NCBI GenBank assembly: GCA_003507515.1 | Contig: DNVL01000180.1 | Coordinates: forward strand, 1 to 5,297 | DNA: 5,297 nucleotides | Direction: 5' to 3' | DNA from: Legionella sp. | GTDB taxonomy: Bacteria; Pseudomonadota; Gammaproteobacteria; Legionellales; Legionellaceae | Made by a program: the position numbers and the translations under genes | The notes under the pieces: model-generated | Databases searched by the model: none | What the model was told of the DNA's origin: nothing | Seen by the model: the letters and a program-made list of their open reading frames with translations, nothing else | Part shown: piece after piece, positions 1 through 5,297 of the stretch | Position numbering within the stretch: the first letter of the stretch is position 1 | Layout: each line of letters begins with the position of its first letter

Positions 1-504
1 GCCTATCACGGAACTCTTGGAATATAAAACACAGGACTGGCCAAAGCATGGGTAAACTCCGCCCACATCCGAACCTACGGTTACATTTTGATAGACCACA
101 AAAAAATCACTATACGTTGCATTGCCCAGTACCGTGCCTACGGGATGCACCAATAAAAATACATCAGGGAGTGCGATAGAATAAAACGCATCGAGTCCAT
201 GCAAGGCTTTGTTCAATAGAAAGGCTTTTTCGGCCAACGGTGTGAACCCTTGGCGCCACGCTTCATTGGACAGCAGATAGAGAAACATCGCATAATGGTC
301 TGAGTTCAAGTGATGAAAACTTGCGTGGCCATGCTCAACATAATATTTTTTATGGATGTGAGAAAAACAATGATCCATGCGTTTGATGACCATGGGCATT
401 ATGTGGCTTAAATGGCGCATCACATCGTGCCCATCGGGATAAAAGAAATCTAACTGCTTTGCCACATAAGCGATCAACGCAGGTTGTTCAAGGGATAGGT
501 TCAT
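1..504 (-). CDS. CysE-like (left-handed beta-helix) acyltransferase, N-terminal 168 codons, truncated by window edge
   Basis: The frame is open from an ATG at 504 to base 1 with no stop, so the C-terminus lies outside the window. Residues 1-110 look alpha-helical and are rich in His and aromatics, with a segment HLNSDHYAMFLYLLSN at about 65-80. From about residue 112 (LPDVFLLVHPVGTVLGNA) it becomes a hexapeptide-repeat left-handed beta-helix, with VVYQNVTVGS at 136-145 and VLYSKSSVIG at 159-168. This helical-domain-then-helix layout resembles serine acetyltransferase, and such proteins in polysaccharide loci are often annotated so. A role as O- or N-acetyltransferase for a sugar fits the neighbours better than cysteine synthesis, but that is inference. 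His120 is a possible catalytic base. The start overlaps the hisF stop (ATGA), and there is no strong Shine-Dalgarno, so translation is probably coupled to hisF. The acceptor substrate is unknown. Confidence 0.8.
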   Translation of the reverse strand, partial: MNLSLEQPALIAYVAKQLDFFYPDGHDVMRHLSHIMPMVIKRMDHCFSHIHKKYYVEHGHASFHHLNSDHYAMFLYLLSNEAWRQGFTPLAEKAFLLNKALHGLDAFYSIALPDVFLLVHPVGTVLGNATYSDFFVVYQNVTVGSDVGGVYPCFGQSCVLYSKSSVIG

Positions 505-1277
505 TTGGTTCGCTTCAGGGGAATGCCCTGATTCATTAAATAGGCGCGCGCGCGAATGGGGTTGTTATCGCCAAAATGAAATAAACTGGCGCATGCCACG
601 GCGTCCACCTGGGCTTCTTTAAACGCATCCACCAAATGCATGAGCGTGCCCGCCCCACCGGCAACAATCAACGGTCGATTCGTCAGGCCCTTGACCGCCG
701 TAACTACCGTCAAGTCATAGCCATTCATCATGCCATCGCGGTCAATGGCGTGTACCAAAAACTCTCCTGCACCGCGCGCGGTCATGTCTAACACCACATC
801 TTGCAATGATCGTGAGGACGGTTGCGTGCCGCTATGGGTATATAATGTGTAACTCCCAGACGACGTGGGCGATGGTTTTACATCCAAGCCAACCACAATG
901 CATTGACGTCCAAATAAAGCAGCCGCCCGATTGATCAGATCAGGATCTTCGAAAGCAGCCGTTGTAATCGCCACTTTATCCGCACCTGCCAGCAATAAGC
1001 GCTGTATTTTTTCTACCGAGTCAATGCCACCGCCCACGGTTAAGGGCATGAAACACTCCGCCGCGACACGTTTTACCGTGGCCTCAAGAATATCAAAGGA
1101 GCCGCCTTCTCGATGGGTATCAATGTCTAAAAAAAACAATTCGTCTGAATTTTGTGCATTGTATATTCTTGCCGCAGACACCGGATCGCCCGTGTCGCGA
1201 AACTGTTCAAATTGCCTTCCTTTAACCATGCGCCCCTGGCTCAGCAATAGCATGGGGATGATGCGTTTTTTTAACAT
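501..1277 (-). CDS. hisF: HisF-like (beta/alpha)8 barrel protein of the HisF2/AglZ acetamidino-modification type
   Basis: This 258-residue protein aligns along its whole length with HisF, the cyclase subunit of imidazole glycerol phosphate synthase. Landmarks are VGGGI (81-85), GADKVAI (98-104), HAIDRDG (176-182) and VAGGAG (205-210). Phosphate-binding glycines and Asp132 (the HisF Asp130 equivalent) are kept. Catalytic Asp11 is replaced: the N-terminus reads RIIPMLLLSQGR instead of the usual RIIACLDVKDGR, giving Leu11. The ammonia-gate residues Arg5, Glu46, Lys101 and Glu172 are present. It therefore probably acts as an ammonia conduit between HisH and the sugar amidotransferase, not as a histidine-pathway cyclase. 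I chose the ATG at 1277 because MLKKRII matches the family N-terminus and GGGATGG lies upstream. An ATG at 1289 would add four residues and has a poor ribosome site. The start overlaps the hisH stop by 7 bp, and the stop overlaps the next start by 4 bp. Confidence 0.93.
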   Translation of the reverse strand: MLKKRIIPMLLLSQGRMVKGRQFEQFRDTGDPVSAARIYNAQNSDELFFLDIDTHREGGSFDILEATVKRVAAECFMPLTVGGGIDSVEKIQRLLLAGADKVAITTAAFEDPDLINRAAALFGRQCIVVGLDVKPSPTSSGSYTLYTHSGTQPSSRSLQDVVLDMTARGAGEFLVHAIDRDGMMNGYDLTVVTAVKGLTNRPLIVAGGAGTLMHLVDAFKEAQVDAVACASLFHFGDNNPIRARAYLMNQGIPLKRTK

Positions 1278-1894
1278 ATGCCATCCCATTCACAAAAATT
1301 TTCCATCAATAACAGCCCATTGTCCTGACTCTTTTCAGGATGAAATTGTATGCCAATCACGTTTTTATTAACCACAATCGCAGGAAAGGAGAGGCCATAA
1401 TCGGTGTATGCCAGTACGTTTTTCTCATCTGCCGCATCGAAAAAATAGGAGTGAACAAAATAAAAGTCCACGTGTTGTTTAACTTGATGAAACAATGGGT
1501 GGTCGGCATTGAAGGTGAGTGAATTCCAACCCACATGCGGTACAGGCAGCGGTGATACATCGAGTAACTTCACATGACCCTTGATTAATCCCAGCCCATT
1601 GACCGTCTCGCCTTCCTCTCCCGTTTCAGACAGAATTTGCATGCCCAAACAAATGCCTAACAGCGGTTTACCCCTCTGCACGTGCTCGATAATGGCCACA
1701 TCCAAACCCTGGCTTAATAGCTTTGACATGGCATTGGCGTAAGAACCCACGCCTGGAATAATCAAGTGCGAGCAGGATTGAATGGCGTCTGGCTGATTCA
1801 CGATTTCAGCATCAAGGCCTAAGTGAACGAGTGCGTTATATACGGAATGGATATTGCCCATGCCGTAATCTAATATGCCTATTTTTTTGCTCAT
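1271..1894 (-). CDS. hisH: HisH, glutamine amidotransferase (glutaminase) subunit of an amidation complex
   Basis: A class I glutamine amidotransferase of 207 residues, the usual length for HisH. It hydrolyses glutamine to glutamate and ammonia in the cytoplasm. The triad is visible: nucleophile Cys82 in GICLGMQ, and His185 and Glu187 in FHPEKSQ. Other family marks are the N-terminal ILDYGMGN, the oxyanion-strand PGVG (47-50), PHVGWN (119-124) and YFVHSYF (145-151). Nothing is missing, so it should be an active glutaminase when docked on its HisF partner. Its neighbours argue for supplying ammonia to the sugar amidotransferase upstream, as HisH2 does for WbpG in Pseudomonas aeruginosa, rather than for histidine synthesis. 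The start is the ATG at 1894, which overlaps the amidotransferase stop (ATGA), with GAGAGGG just upstream. Expression is probably translationally coupled on both sides. Confidence 0.95.
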   Translation of the reverse strand: MSKKIGILDYGMGNIHSVYNALVHLGLDAEIVNQPDAIQSCSHLIIPGVGSYANAMSKLLSQGLDVAIIEHVQRGKPLLGICLGMQILSETGEEGETVNGLGLIKGHVKLLDVSPLPVPHVGWNSLTFNADHPLFHQVKQHVDFYFVHSYFFDAADEKNVLAYTDYGLSFPAIVVNKNVIGIQFHPEKSQDNGLLLMENFCEWDGIC

Positions 1895-3057
1895 TCACCC
1901 TCTCTATACCATTTAATGGTATCCCAAACAGGCTTTGCCTTTGGATTATTTTCAAAATCATGTTCATACGGTGGGATAGCCATGGGCTTCACGATCGTAT
2001 TGAACTCATCTTCGGTTAAGCCGACGTAGCTTAAAAACACCGCCAGGGATTCCGGCTTTTGACCTTCCATCGCATTCCAGGCGCAAGCCTCATCTTGGGT
2101 GATGATGCCATTGCGCAATTTAATCGAGTTGATCTGCGTAATGCGGCTGTAGCCTCGCTTGATGTATTTGATGTAATCGCGCGTGCCTTGTAAAAAACAC
2201 TCGATTTTTTCACCGGTTGTATTGACCTCGTTTGGCACGCCTTCCAACTCATCGGTTTGCCAACCGAGTTCGTCTTTGATCATGCGTGTATTGGCCTCAT
2301 AGTCCCAAGGAATAAAACTGCCTAAACACACGGATGCATAACCTAATTTTTTTAAGTCACTTAATTTTGGATAGGTGAATGGATTAAGATCGCGCCGGTC
2401 AATCGGATCCTCTGGCGTGTTGATCATGCCATACATATCATCAGCAGAAATACCTAAGTTCCGAATCATATTGAATTTTTTTTCATCTTCGTATTCAATT
2501 TCATCGTTCAAATAGTCGTAATAAGCGGTTAACTCGGCTTGTGGTTCGCCCCAGAAAATAAGAGGGACGTTAAATTTTACCGCAATTTGCATGGGGTAGG
2601 AATAAATACCCGTGTGGCAATGCCAACAAAAGTCTGTTTTACGAACAAACGACTCCAACATGAGTTTTTTAACGATTCGCCAATTCGGTGTAAAATCAAT
2701 GACATCAACCCCTAATTTCTTAAAGGTCCGCTGATTATTATCGGCAATGACTTGACGCATAAAACCATGGTTGAATCGCACAACCAAAGGCTTGATGTTG
2801 TATTCTTTCATTAAGTATAACAATTGGAACGTGCTGTCTTTCCCACCGCTAAAGGGGACAATGCAATCGTAATCGCCCTTTCCGCGGTATTTTTCTATCA
2901 ATTGGTCGAGCAGTTTCTTTCGCGCAACCCAATCAATTTGTTCATTTTTTACTTTTGCTGAGTTGCAAATATTGCACACACCCGCGGTATCAAACTCAAT
3001 GGTTTCATACGTTTCTGGTAACAAGCAATTGACACAATGTTTTAATTTATTCGTCAT
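1891..3057 (-). CDS. N-acetyl sugar amidotransferase (WbpG/PseA family), forms acetamidino group
   Basis: This 388-residue protein has an N-terminal zinc-ribbon-like pair of knuckles (Cys8, Cys11, Cys28, Cys31) followed by a PP-loop ATP pyrophosphatase domain with the signature FSGGKDS at 69-75. A further CWHC motif sits at 144-147. This arrangement is typical of N-acetyl sugar amidotransferases such as WbpG and PseA. The family activates a sugar N-acetyl carbonyl with ATP and replaces its oxygen with ammonia, giving an acetamidino sugar. The directly following hisH and hisF genes supply the ammonia, as in the wbpG-hisH2-hisF2 set of Pseudomonas aeruginosa. Whether the substrate is a uronic acid or a nonulosonic acid such as legionaminic acid cannot be decided here. 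The start ATG has the Shine-Dalgarno AGAGGT, which overlaps the SDR stop codon. The length matches full-length relatives and the frame is intact. Confidence 0.93.
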   Translation of the reverse strand: MTNKLKHCVNCLLPETYETIEFDTAGVCNICNSAKVKNEQIDWVARKKLLDQLIEKYRGKGDYDCIVPFSGGKDSTFQLLYLMKEYNIKPLVVRFNHGFMRQVIADNNQRTFKKLGVDVIDFTPNWRIVKKLMLESFVRKTDFCWHCHTGIYSYPMQIAVKFNVPLIFWGEPQAELTAYYDYLNDEIEYEDEKKFNMIRNLGISADDMYGMINTPEDPIDRRDLNPFTYPKLSDLKKLGYASVCLGSFIPWDYEANTRMIKDELGWQTDELEGVPNEVNTTGEKIECFLQGTRDYIKYIKRGYSRITQINSIKLRNGIITQDEACAWNAMEGQKPESLAVFLSYVGLTEDEFNTIVKPMAIPPYEHDFENNPKAKPVWDTIKWYREGE

Positions 3058-3062
3058 ACAGC

Positions 3063-3068
3063 ACCTCT
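3063..3068 (-). promoter_or_regulatory. Strong ribosome binding site of the sugar amidotransferase
   Basis: AGAGGT lies five bases before the ATG at 3057 and overlaps the TAG stop of the SDR gene (3067-3069). It is the clearest Shine-Dalgarno in the window and fixes the amidotransferase start. Ribosomes finishing the SDR would stop on this site, which suggests coupled translation. Confidence 0.75.
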
Positions 3069-3840
3069 ATAGAGTAAATCCATCGTCCACTATCAAATTT
3101 TGACCATTCACACAGAGGGATAGATCAGACAGCAAATAAAGCAATGACCCCACCAAATCTGTTTTATCCAACATCCCTTGATTGAGACACGCCTTACGAT
3201 AGGCCTCGACAAAGGCCGCTGGCTGTGCATCAAGAATGCCGCCGGGACTCAACGCATTCACCCGGATGTTTTGACCACTAAAAAACTTGGCCATGTATTT
3301 CGTCAGGTGGATAAGGCCCGCTTTAATCACCGCATATTCAACCGGCATGGTCATTTCTGTCTGGTGATAAATATCAAATTTAGGGGCGACCACACCATAA
3401 ATAGACGCAATTTTCACAATATTCCCATGCCCTTGGCGCAAAAAGAACGCCGCCATTTGTTGTGAGGTTAAAAAATAACCGCCCAAATGAAGGTTCATGT
3501 TCTCGCACAAATCACTGTACTCCACATCCATCATCCGGCGTCCATACTGTTTATTGCGCGGATAAGCATTGTTGACCAGGGCGTCGATGCGGCCGTGTGC
3601 GTTGGATATTGATTCAATGGCCTGCAGAATAGACGCCTTGTCGGTGATATCCAGGTGAATGTAATCCGCGCGGCCCGGGCCGTGTTGCTCGTTCATTCGT
3701 TTTTTTAAATCAAAACCCGCACTATCATCTACATCGGCAATCACTGCAATGCCACCATTGGCGGCAATGGCGTGAATAAATGCGGCGCCTAAGAGACCCG
3801 CCCCCCCGGTGACAAGGACCACTTTATCATCAAGAAGCAT
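3067..3840 (-). CDS. Short-chain dehydrogenase/reductase, PtmA-like (surface glycan or flagellin modification)
   Basis: A 257-residue SDR with a Rossmann fold. The cofactor-binding motif is TGGAGLLG at 11-18, and Asp36/Asp38 after strand 2 suggest NAD(H) preference. NNAY at 90-93 replaces the usual NNAG. The active site has Ser146 (KIASIYG) and Tyr169/Lys173 (EYAVIKAG). SPGG at 198-201 and a C-terminal VDDGFTL complete the classical SDR layout. The TGGAGLLG plus NNAYPRN combination resembles, from memory, the flagellin-modification protein PtmA of Campylobacter. It probably oxidises or reduces a sugar or sugar-nucleotide intermediate; the substrate is not known. It is followed after 9 bp by the amidotransferase. 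The start ATG has only a weak Shine-Dalgarno (GGA, 11 bases upstream), but no better in-frame start exists before the Rossmann motif. A run of seven G residues encodes part of that motif. Confidence 0.9.
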   Translation of the reverse strand: MLLDDKVVLVTGGAGLLGAAFIHAIAANGGIAVIADVDDSAGFDLKKRMNEQHGPGRADYIHLDITDKASILQAIESISNAHGRIDALVNNAYPRNKQYGRRMMDVEYSDLCENMNLHLGGYFLTSQQMAAFFLRQGHGNIVKIASIYGVVAPKFDIYHQTEMTMPVEYAVIKAGLIHLTKYMAKFFSGQNIRVNALSPGGILDAQPAAFVEAYRKACLNQGMLDKTDLVGSLLYLLSDLSLCVNGQNLIVDDGFTL

Positions 3841-3859
3841 CTATTATAACATCCAAACA
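3834..3859. repeat. Direct repeat, copy 2 (at the SDR start)
   Basis: This 26-bp element matches the copy at 3942-3967 at 23 of 26 positions and shares the core ATTATAACATC. It covers the SDR start codon and the bases just upstream. The offset between copies is 108 bp, a multiple of three. Read on the minus strand in the aminotransferase frame, both copies encode F-x-C-Y-N, which suggests that this one is a displaced copy of the end of the aminotransferase gene. Confidence 0.75.
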
Positions 3860-3947
3860 AAGGAACCGAAGCCATGAATTCTAACTGAAAGTGCAAAGCT
3901 GCACAATTCGAATCATTTTTTCCGCATATTCTTTCTGAAATGAGGCA
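3841..3947. other. Intergenic region between aminotransferase and SDR
   Basis: These 107 bp form the only sizeable gap in an otherwise tightly packed set of genes. Contents, read on the minus strand: a possible 11-codon ORF starting in a TGATG overlap with the aminotransferase stop (3948-3913); a second 11-codon ORF overlapping it by ATGA (3916-3881); a weak 5-bp stem with a 4-base loop (3891-3904); and part of a direct repeat at each end. No recognisable protein, RNA gene or clear terminator is visible. It may be a scar of gene loss or local duplication. Confidence 0.6.
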
Positions 3948-3967
3948 TCAATTATAACATCTAAACA
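3942..3967. repeat. Direct repeat, copy 1 (at the aminotransferase stop)
   Basis: This 26-bp element differs from the copy at 3834-3859 at three positions (3944, 3950 and 3962). It encodes the last residues of the aminotransferase (F-R-C-Y-N) and its TGA stop. The family usually ends in a similar K-P-V-F-R-x-Y-N tail, so this copy is probably the original and 3834-3859 the derived one. Confidence 0.75.
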
Positions 3968-5270
3968 CCGGTTTTATCGCGGCGCCCTGAAGCAATCCAT
4001 CGGTCGATCCCTGTTCAAGTGCTCTGGCATATACCAGCAATGCGCATTCAAGGGCTGCTGCTGTTTTCTCTAATTCCAATGCACCATGCCTGTAGCTCAA
4101 TGCAATCCACGGCATTAATACCCCCTGTTTTATCATCTCTTGTGAAAAAAGCGTTCGCAACGGCAATGATGGATTACCTGTCTTATCACAGGTCGCATAC
4201 CAAGGGGAACAAGCCACGCCGCCTGCTTTGAAGAAATCAGCAATGCCGGCGTTTGCCGCTTTCAGATTGATTAAATCAATCAATTGCTGGCCATAGCGCC
4301 ACATGTGTTCAACCACCCCATCCCGTTTCATCAATTCGACCGTTTTCACAAACGCACCCAACCCTGACATTTCAGCGCCATGCGTTGTAGACAGTAAAAA
4401 CAAGCGTTCACGCCCTGCAAATTCAATGGATCCGAGTTCCATGATCTCGCGTTTACCCGCAACGGCTGCCACGGAAAAACCATTCGCCATGGCTTTGCCA
4501 AACGTGCACAGATCAGGCTGTAGATGGTAATAATGTTGGGCGCCTTTCAAATCCCATCGAAAGCCCGTGATCATTTCGTCCAAGATAAACACAATGCCAT
4601 GTTTTTTGCATAAACGCTGCACATCATGCAAATACGTCTCACCTGGGTGGGTCAATGATGGCGCAGGATGCGAAACAGCTGCAGGCTCTAACACCACACA
4701 CGCCAATTGATCCGGGAAATGCGCAATCAACTGCTCGAGTGATGCAATGTCGTTATAGGCAAACAATTTGGTTTGTTCAATGATGTTGCTGGGAATACCG
4801 CGCTTGACAGGCGTTGACGCAATAAACCAATCATCATATGAAAAAAAGGGCTGCTCGGCGCATCTGGCGACCAAGGTTCGTCCTGTGTAGGCCCGGGCTA
4901 GCTTCACAGCCGCAGAGACGGCAGTCGATCCATTTTTAGTGAATTTCACCATGTCAATGCCATCGATCAAATCAACGAGTAATTCGGCTGCTTCTAACTC
5001 AATCAGGCTAGCACGCGTTAAATTATTGCCATTTTTAATCTGTGCAAAGGCAGCCAGGTCTATTTCGTCTTCTGCGTAACCAATATTGACCGCGCGCAAC
5101 GCCATGCCATAATCCAAATATTCATGCCCATTCGGGTCGTAGGTATACGCCCCCTTCCCATGCGCCATGATTTGCGGCGCATTTTCAGGGTACTGATCAT
5201 ACCCGCGCGAATAAGTATGCGCGCCCCCTGGAATAACCTGTAGCAAACGGTCTTGAAATGAAGTGGTCAT
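3948..5270 (-). CDS. Class III PLP-dependent aminotransferase, glutamate-1-semialdehyde aminomutase-like, sugar-locus type
   Basis: A complete 440-residue fold-type I PLP enzyme. The N-terminus IPGGAHTYSRG (13-23) parallels the PGGVNSPVR region of glutamate-1-semialdehyde aminomutase (HemL). KNGSTAVSAAVKLARAYTGR (112-131) holds the phosphate-binding loop. ILDEMITGFRW (229-239) gives Asp231 for the pyridine nitrogen. TFGKAMANGF (256-265) gives Schiff-base Lys259. STTHGAE (294-300) stands where HemL has GTYSGNP, so this is probably not heme biosynthesis. Its tail, IKPVFRCYN, is of a kind seen in homologues from polysaccharide loci. The likely role is amino transfer to a keto-sugar or a related small carbonyl compound that feeds the amidino sugar. 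The substrate is unknown, and automated annotation would probably call it HemL. The start has GGAA seven bases upstream, and MTTSFQDRL is a plausible N-terminus. Confidence 0.9.
   Translation of the reverse strand: MTTSFQDRLLQVIPGGAHTYSRGYDQYPENAPQIMAHGKGAYTYDPNGHEYLDYGMALRAVNIGYAEDEIDLAAFAQIKNGNNLTRASLIELEAAELLVDLIDGIDMVKFTKNGSTAVSAAVKLARAYTGRTLVARCAEQPFFSYDDWFIASTPVKRGIPSNIIEQTKLFAYNDIASLEQLIAHFPDQLACVVLEPAAVSHPAPSLTHPGETYLHDVQRLCKKHGIVFILDEMITGFRWDLKGAQHYYHLQPDLCTFGKAMANGFSVAAVAGKREIMELGSIEFAGRERLFLLSTTHGAEMSGLGAFVKTVELMKRDGVVEHMWRYGQQLIDLINLKAANAGIADFFKAGGVACSPWYATCDKTGNPSLPLRTLFSQEMIKQGVLMPWIALSYRHGALELEKTAAALECALLVYARALEQGSTDGLLQGAAIKPVFRCYN
3951..3959 (-). promoter_or_regulatory. Possible extended -10 promoter element ahead of the SDR
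   Basis: On the minus strand this reads TGTTATAAT, a perfect TATAAT with the TG extension. No good -35 hexamer is seen 16-18 bp upstream. If active, it would start a transcript near 3944, about 100 bases before the SDR start, and could give the downstream genes their own promoter. The same nine bases occur again at 3843-3851, but a start from that copy would fall inside or past the SDR start codon. It lies within coding sequence and could be chance. Confidence 0.25.
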
Positions 5271-5275
5271 GTGGG

Positions 5276-5279
5276 TTCC
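5276..5279 (-). promoter_or_regulatory. Ribosome binding site of the aminotransferase
   Basis: On the minus strand GGAA precedes the ATG at 5270 by five bases. It is a short but well-placed Shine-Dalgarno that supports this start. The remaining bases to the window edge (5280-5297) are AT-rich, and no gene or full promoter can be recognised there. Confidence 0.45.
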
Positions 5280-5297
5280 AATGTTAATAATGCTTTT

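Noticed and set aside
544..554. Alternating GC run, possible slippage site or Z-DNA
   Set aside because: It has only about five units and is explained by Arg-Ala-Arg-Ala codons in HisF.
1278..1289. Upstream ATG for hisF giving four more residues
   Set aside because: The extra residues are not part of the family N-terminus and the upstream sequence has no Shine-Dalgarno; the ATG at 1277 fits both.
931..1371. Plus-strand 146-codon open frame, and other antisense open frames at 1340-1522, 1831-2019, 3178-3465, 4019-4231 and 4303-4530
   Set aside because: All lie opposite strongly supported genes, show no recognisable domain and have no convincing ribosome site; they are antisense shadows.
501..1894. 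Part of a histidine biosynthesis operon (hisH-hisF)
   Set aside because: No hisA, hisB, hisI or other his gene is adjacent, HisF lacks Asp11, and a sugar amidotransferase is translationally coupled upstream.
2476..2483. Eight-A tract (minus strand) in the amidotransferase, and seven-A tracts at the starts of hisH and hisF
   Set aside because: They are explained by Lys-Lys codons and are short; no alternative frame continues usefully, so neither phase variation nor programmed frameshifting is supported.
3801..3875. Small ORF starting at ATG 3875 running into the SDR in another frame
   Set aside because: It has no clear ribosome site and overlaps the SDR start; its first part is the displaced repeat, so it is noted only in the G-tract finding.
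3891..3904. Rho-independent terminator (GTGCA-loop-TGCAC)
   Set aside because: The stem is only 5 bp and on the minus strand is followed by TTTC rather than a T run; too weak to call.
3948..5270. hemL, glutamate-1-semialdehyde aminomutase for heme synthesis
   Set aside because: The motif where HemL has GTYSGNP is STTHGAE, the N-terminal motif is different, and the gene sits in a glycan locus.

Overview
The window is a one-direction block of six genes, all read on the minus strand. In order of transcription, from high to low coordinate, they are: a class III PLP-dependent aminotransferase related to glutamate-1-semialdehyde aminomutase (5270-3948); a short-chain dehydrogenase/reductase (SDR) resembling the flagellin-modification protein PtmA (3840-3067); an N-acetyl sugar amidotransferase of the WbpG/PseA type (3057-1891); a HisH glutamine amidotransferase subunit (1894-1271); a HisF-like protein (1277-501); and the N-terminal 168 codons of a CysE-like left-handed beta-helix acyltransferase that runs off the left edge (504-1).

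The last four genes are tightly joined. A 9-bp gap precedes the amidotransferase, whose Shine-Dalgarno overlaps the SDR stop codon. The following junctions overlap by 4, 7 and 4 bp (ATGA, ATGTTAA, ATGA). This suggests one transcript with translational coupling. The only sizeable non-coding stretch is 107 bp (3841-3947) between the aminotransferase and the SDR. It is bounded by an imperfect 26-bp direct repeat that overlaps the end of one gene and the start of the next.

This is a surface-sugar (O-antigen, capsule or flagellin glycan) locus rather than a histidine operon. No other his genes are present, and a sugar amidotransferase sits beside hisH and hisF. The HisF copy has leucine where histidine-pathway HisF has catalytic Asp11, yet keeps the residues that form the ammonia gate. 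The expected scheme is that HisH releases ammonia from glutamine, the HisF barrel passes it on, and the WbpG-like enzyme uses it to turn an N-acetyl group of an activated sugar into an acetamidino group. Such groups are known on diacetamido-uronic acids in Pseudomonas aeruginosa and on legionaminic or pseudaminic acids in Legionella and Campylobacter. The aminotransferase and SDR probably help make an amino- or nonulosonic-type sugar precursor, and the acyltransferase may add an acetyl group. The exact sugar cannot be read from this window.

The organism is most likely a Gram-negative bacterium, plausibly a gammaproteobacterium with moderate GC (mid-40s percent by eye). This rests on locus type and protein resemblance only. 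Nothing here is a wholly new system. The points most worth following are the repurposed HisF, the unassigned aminotransferase/SDR pair, and the duplicated junction around the intergenic gap.
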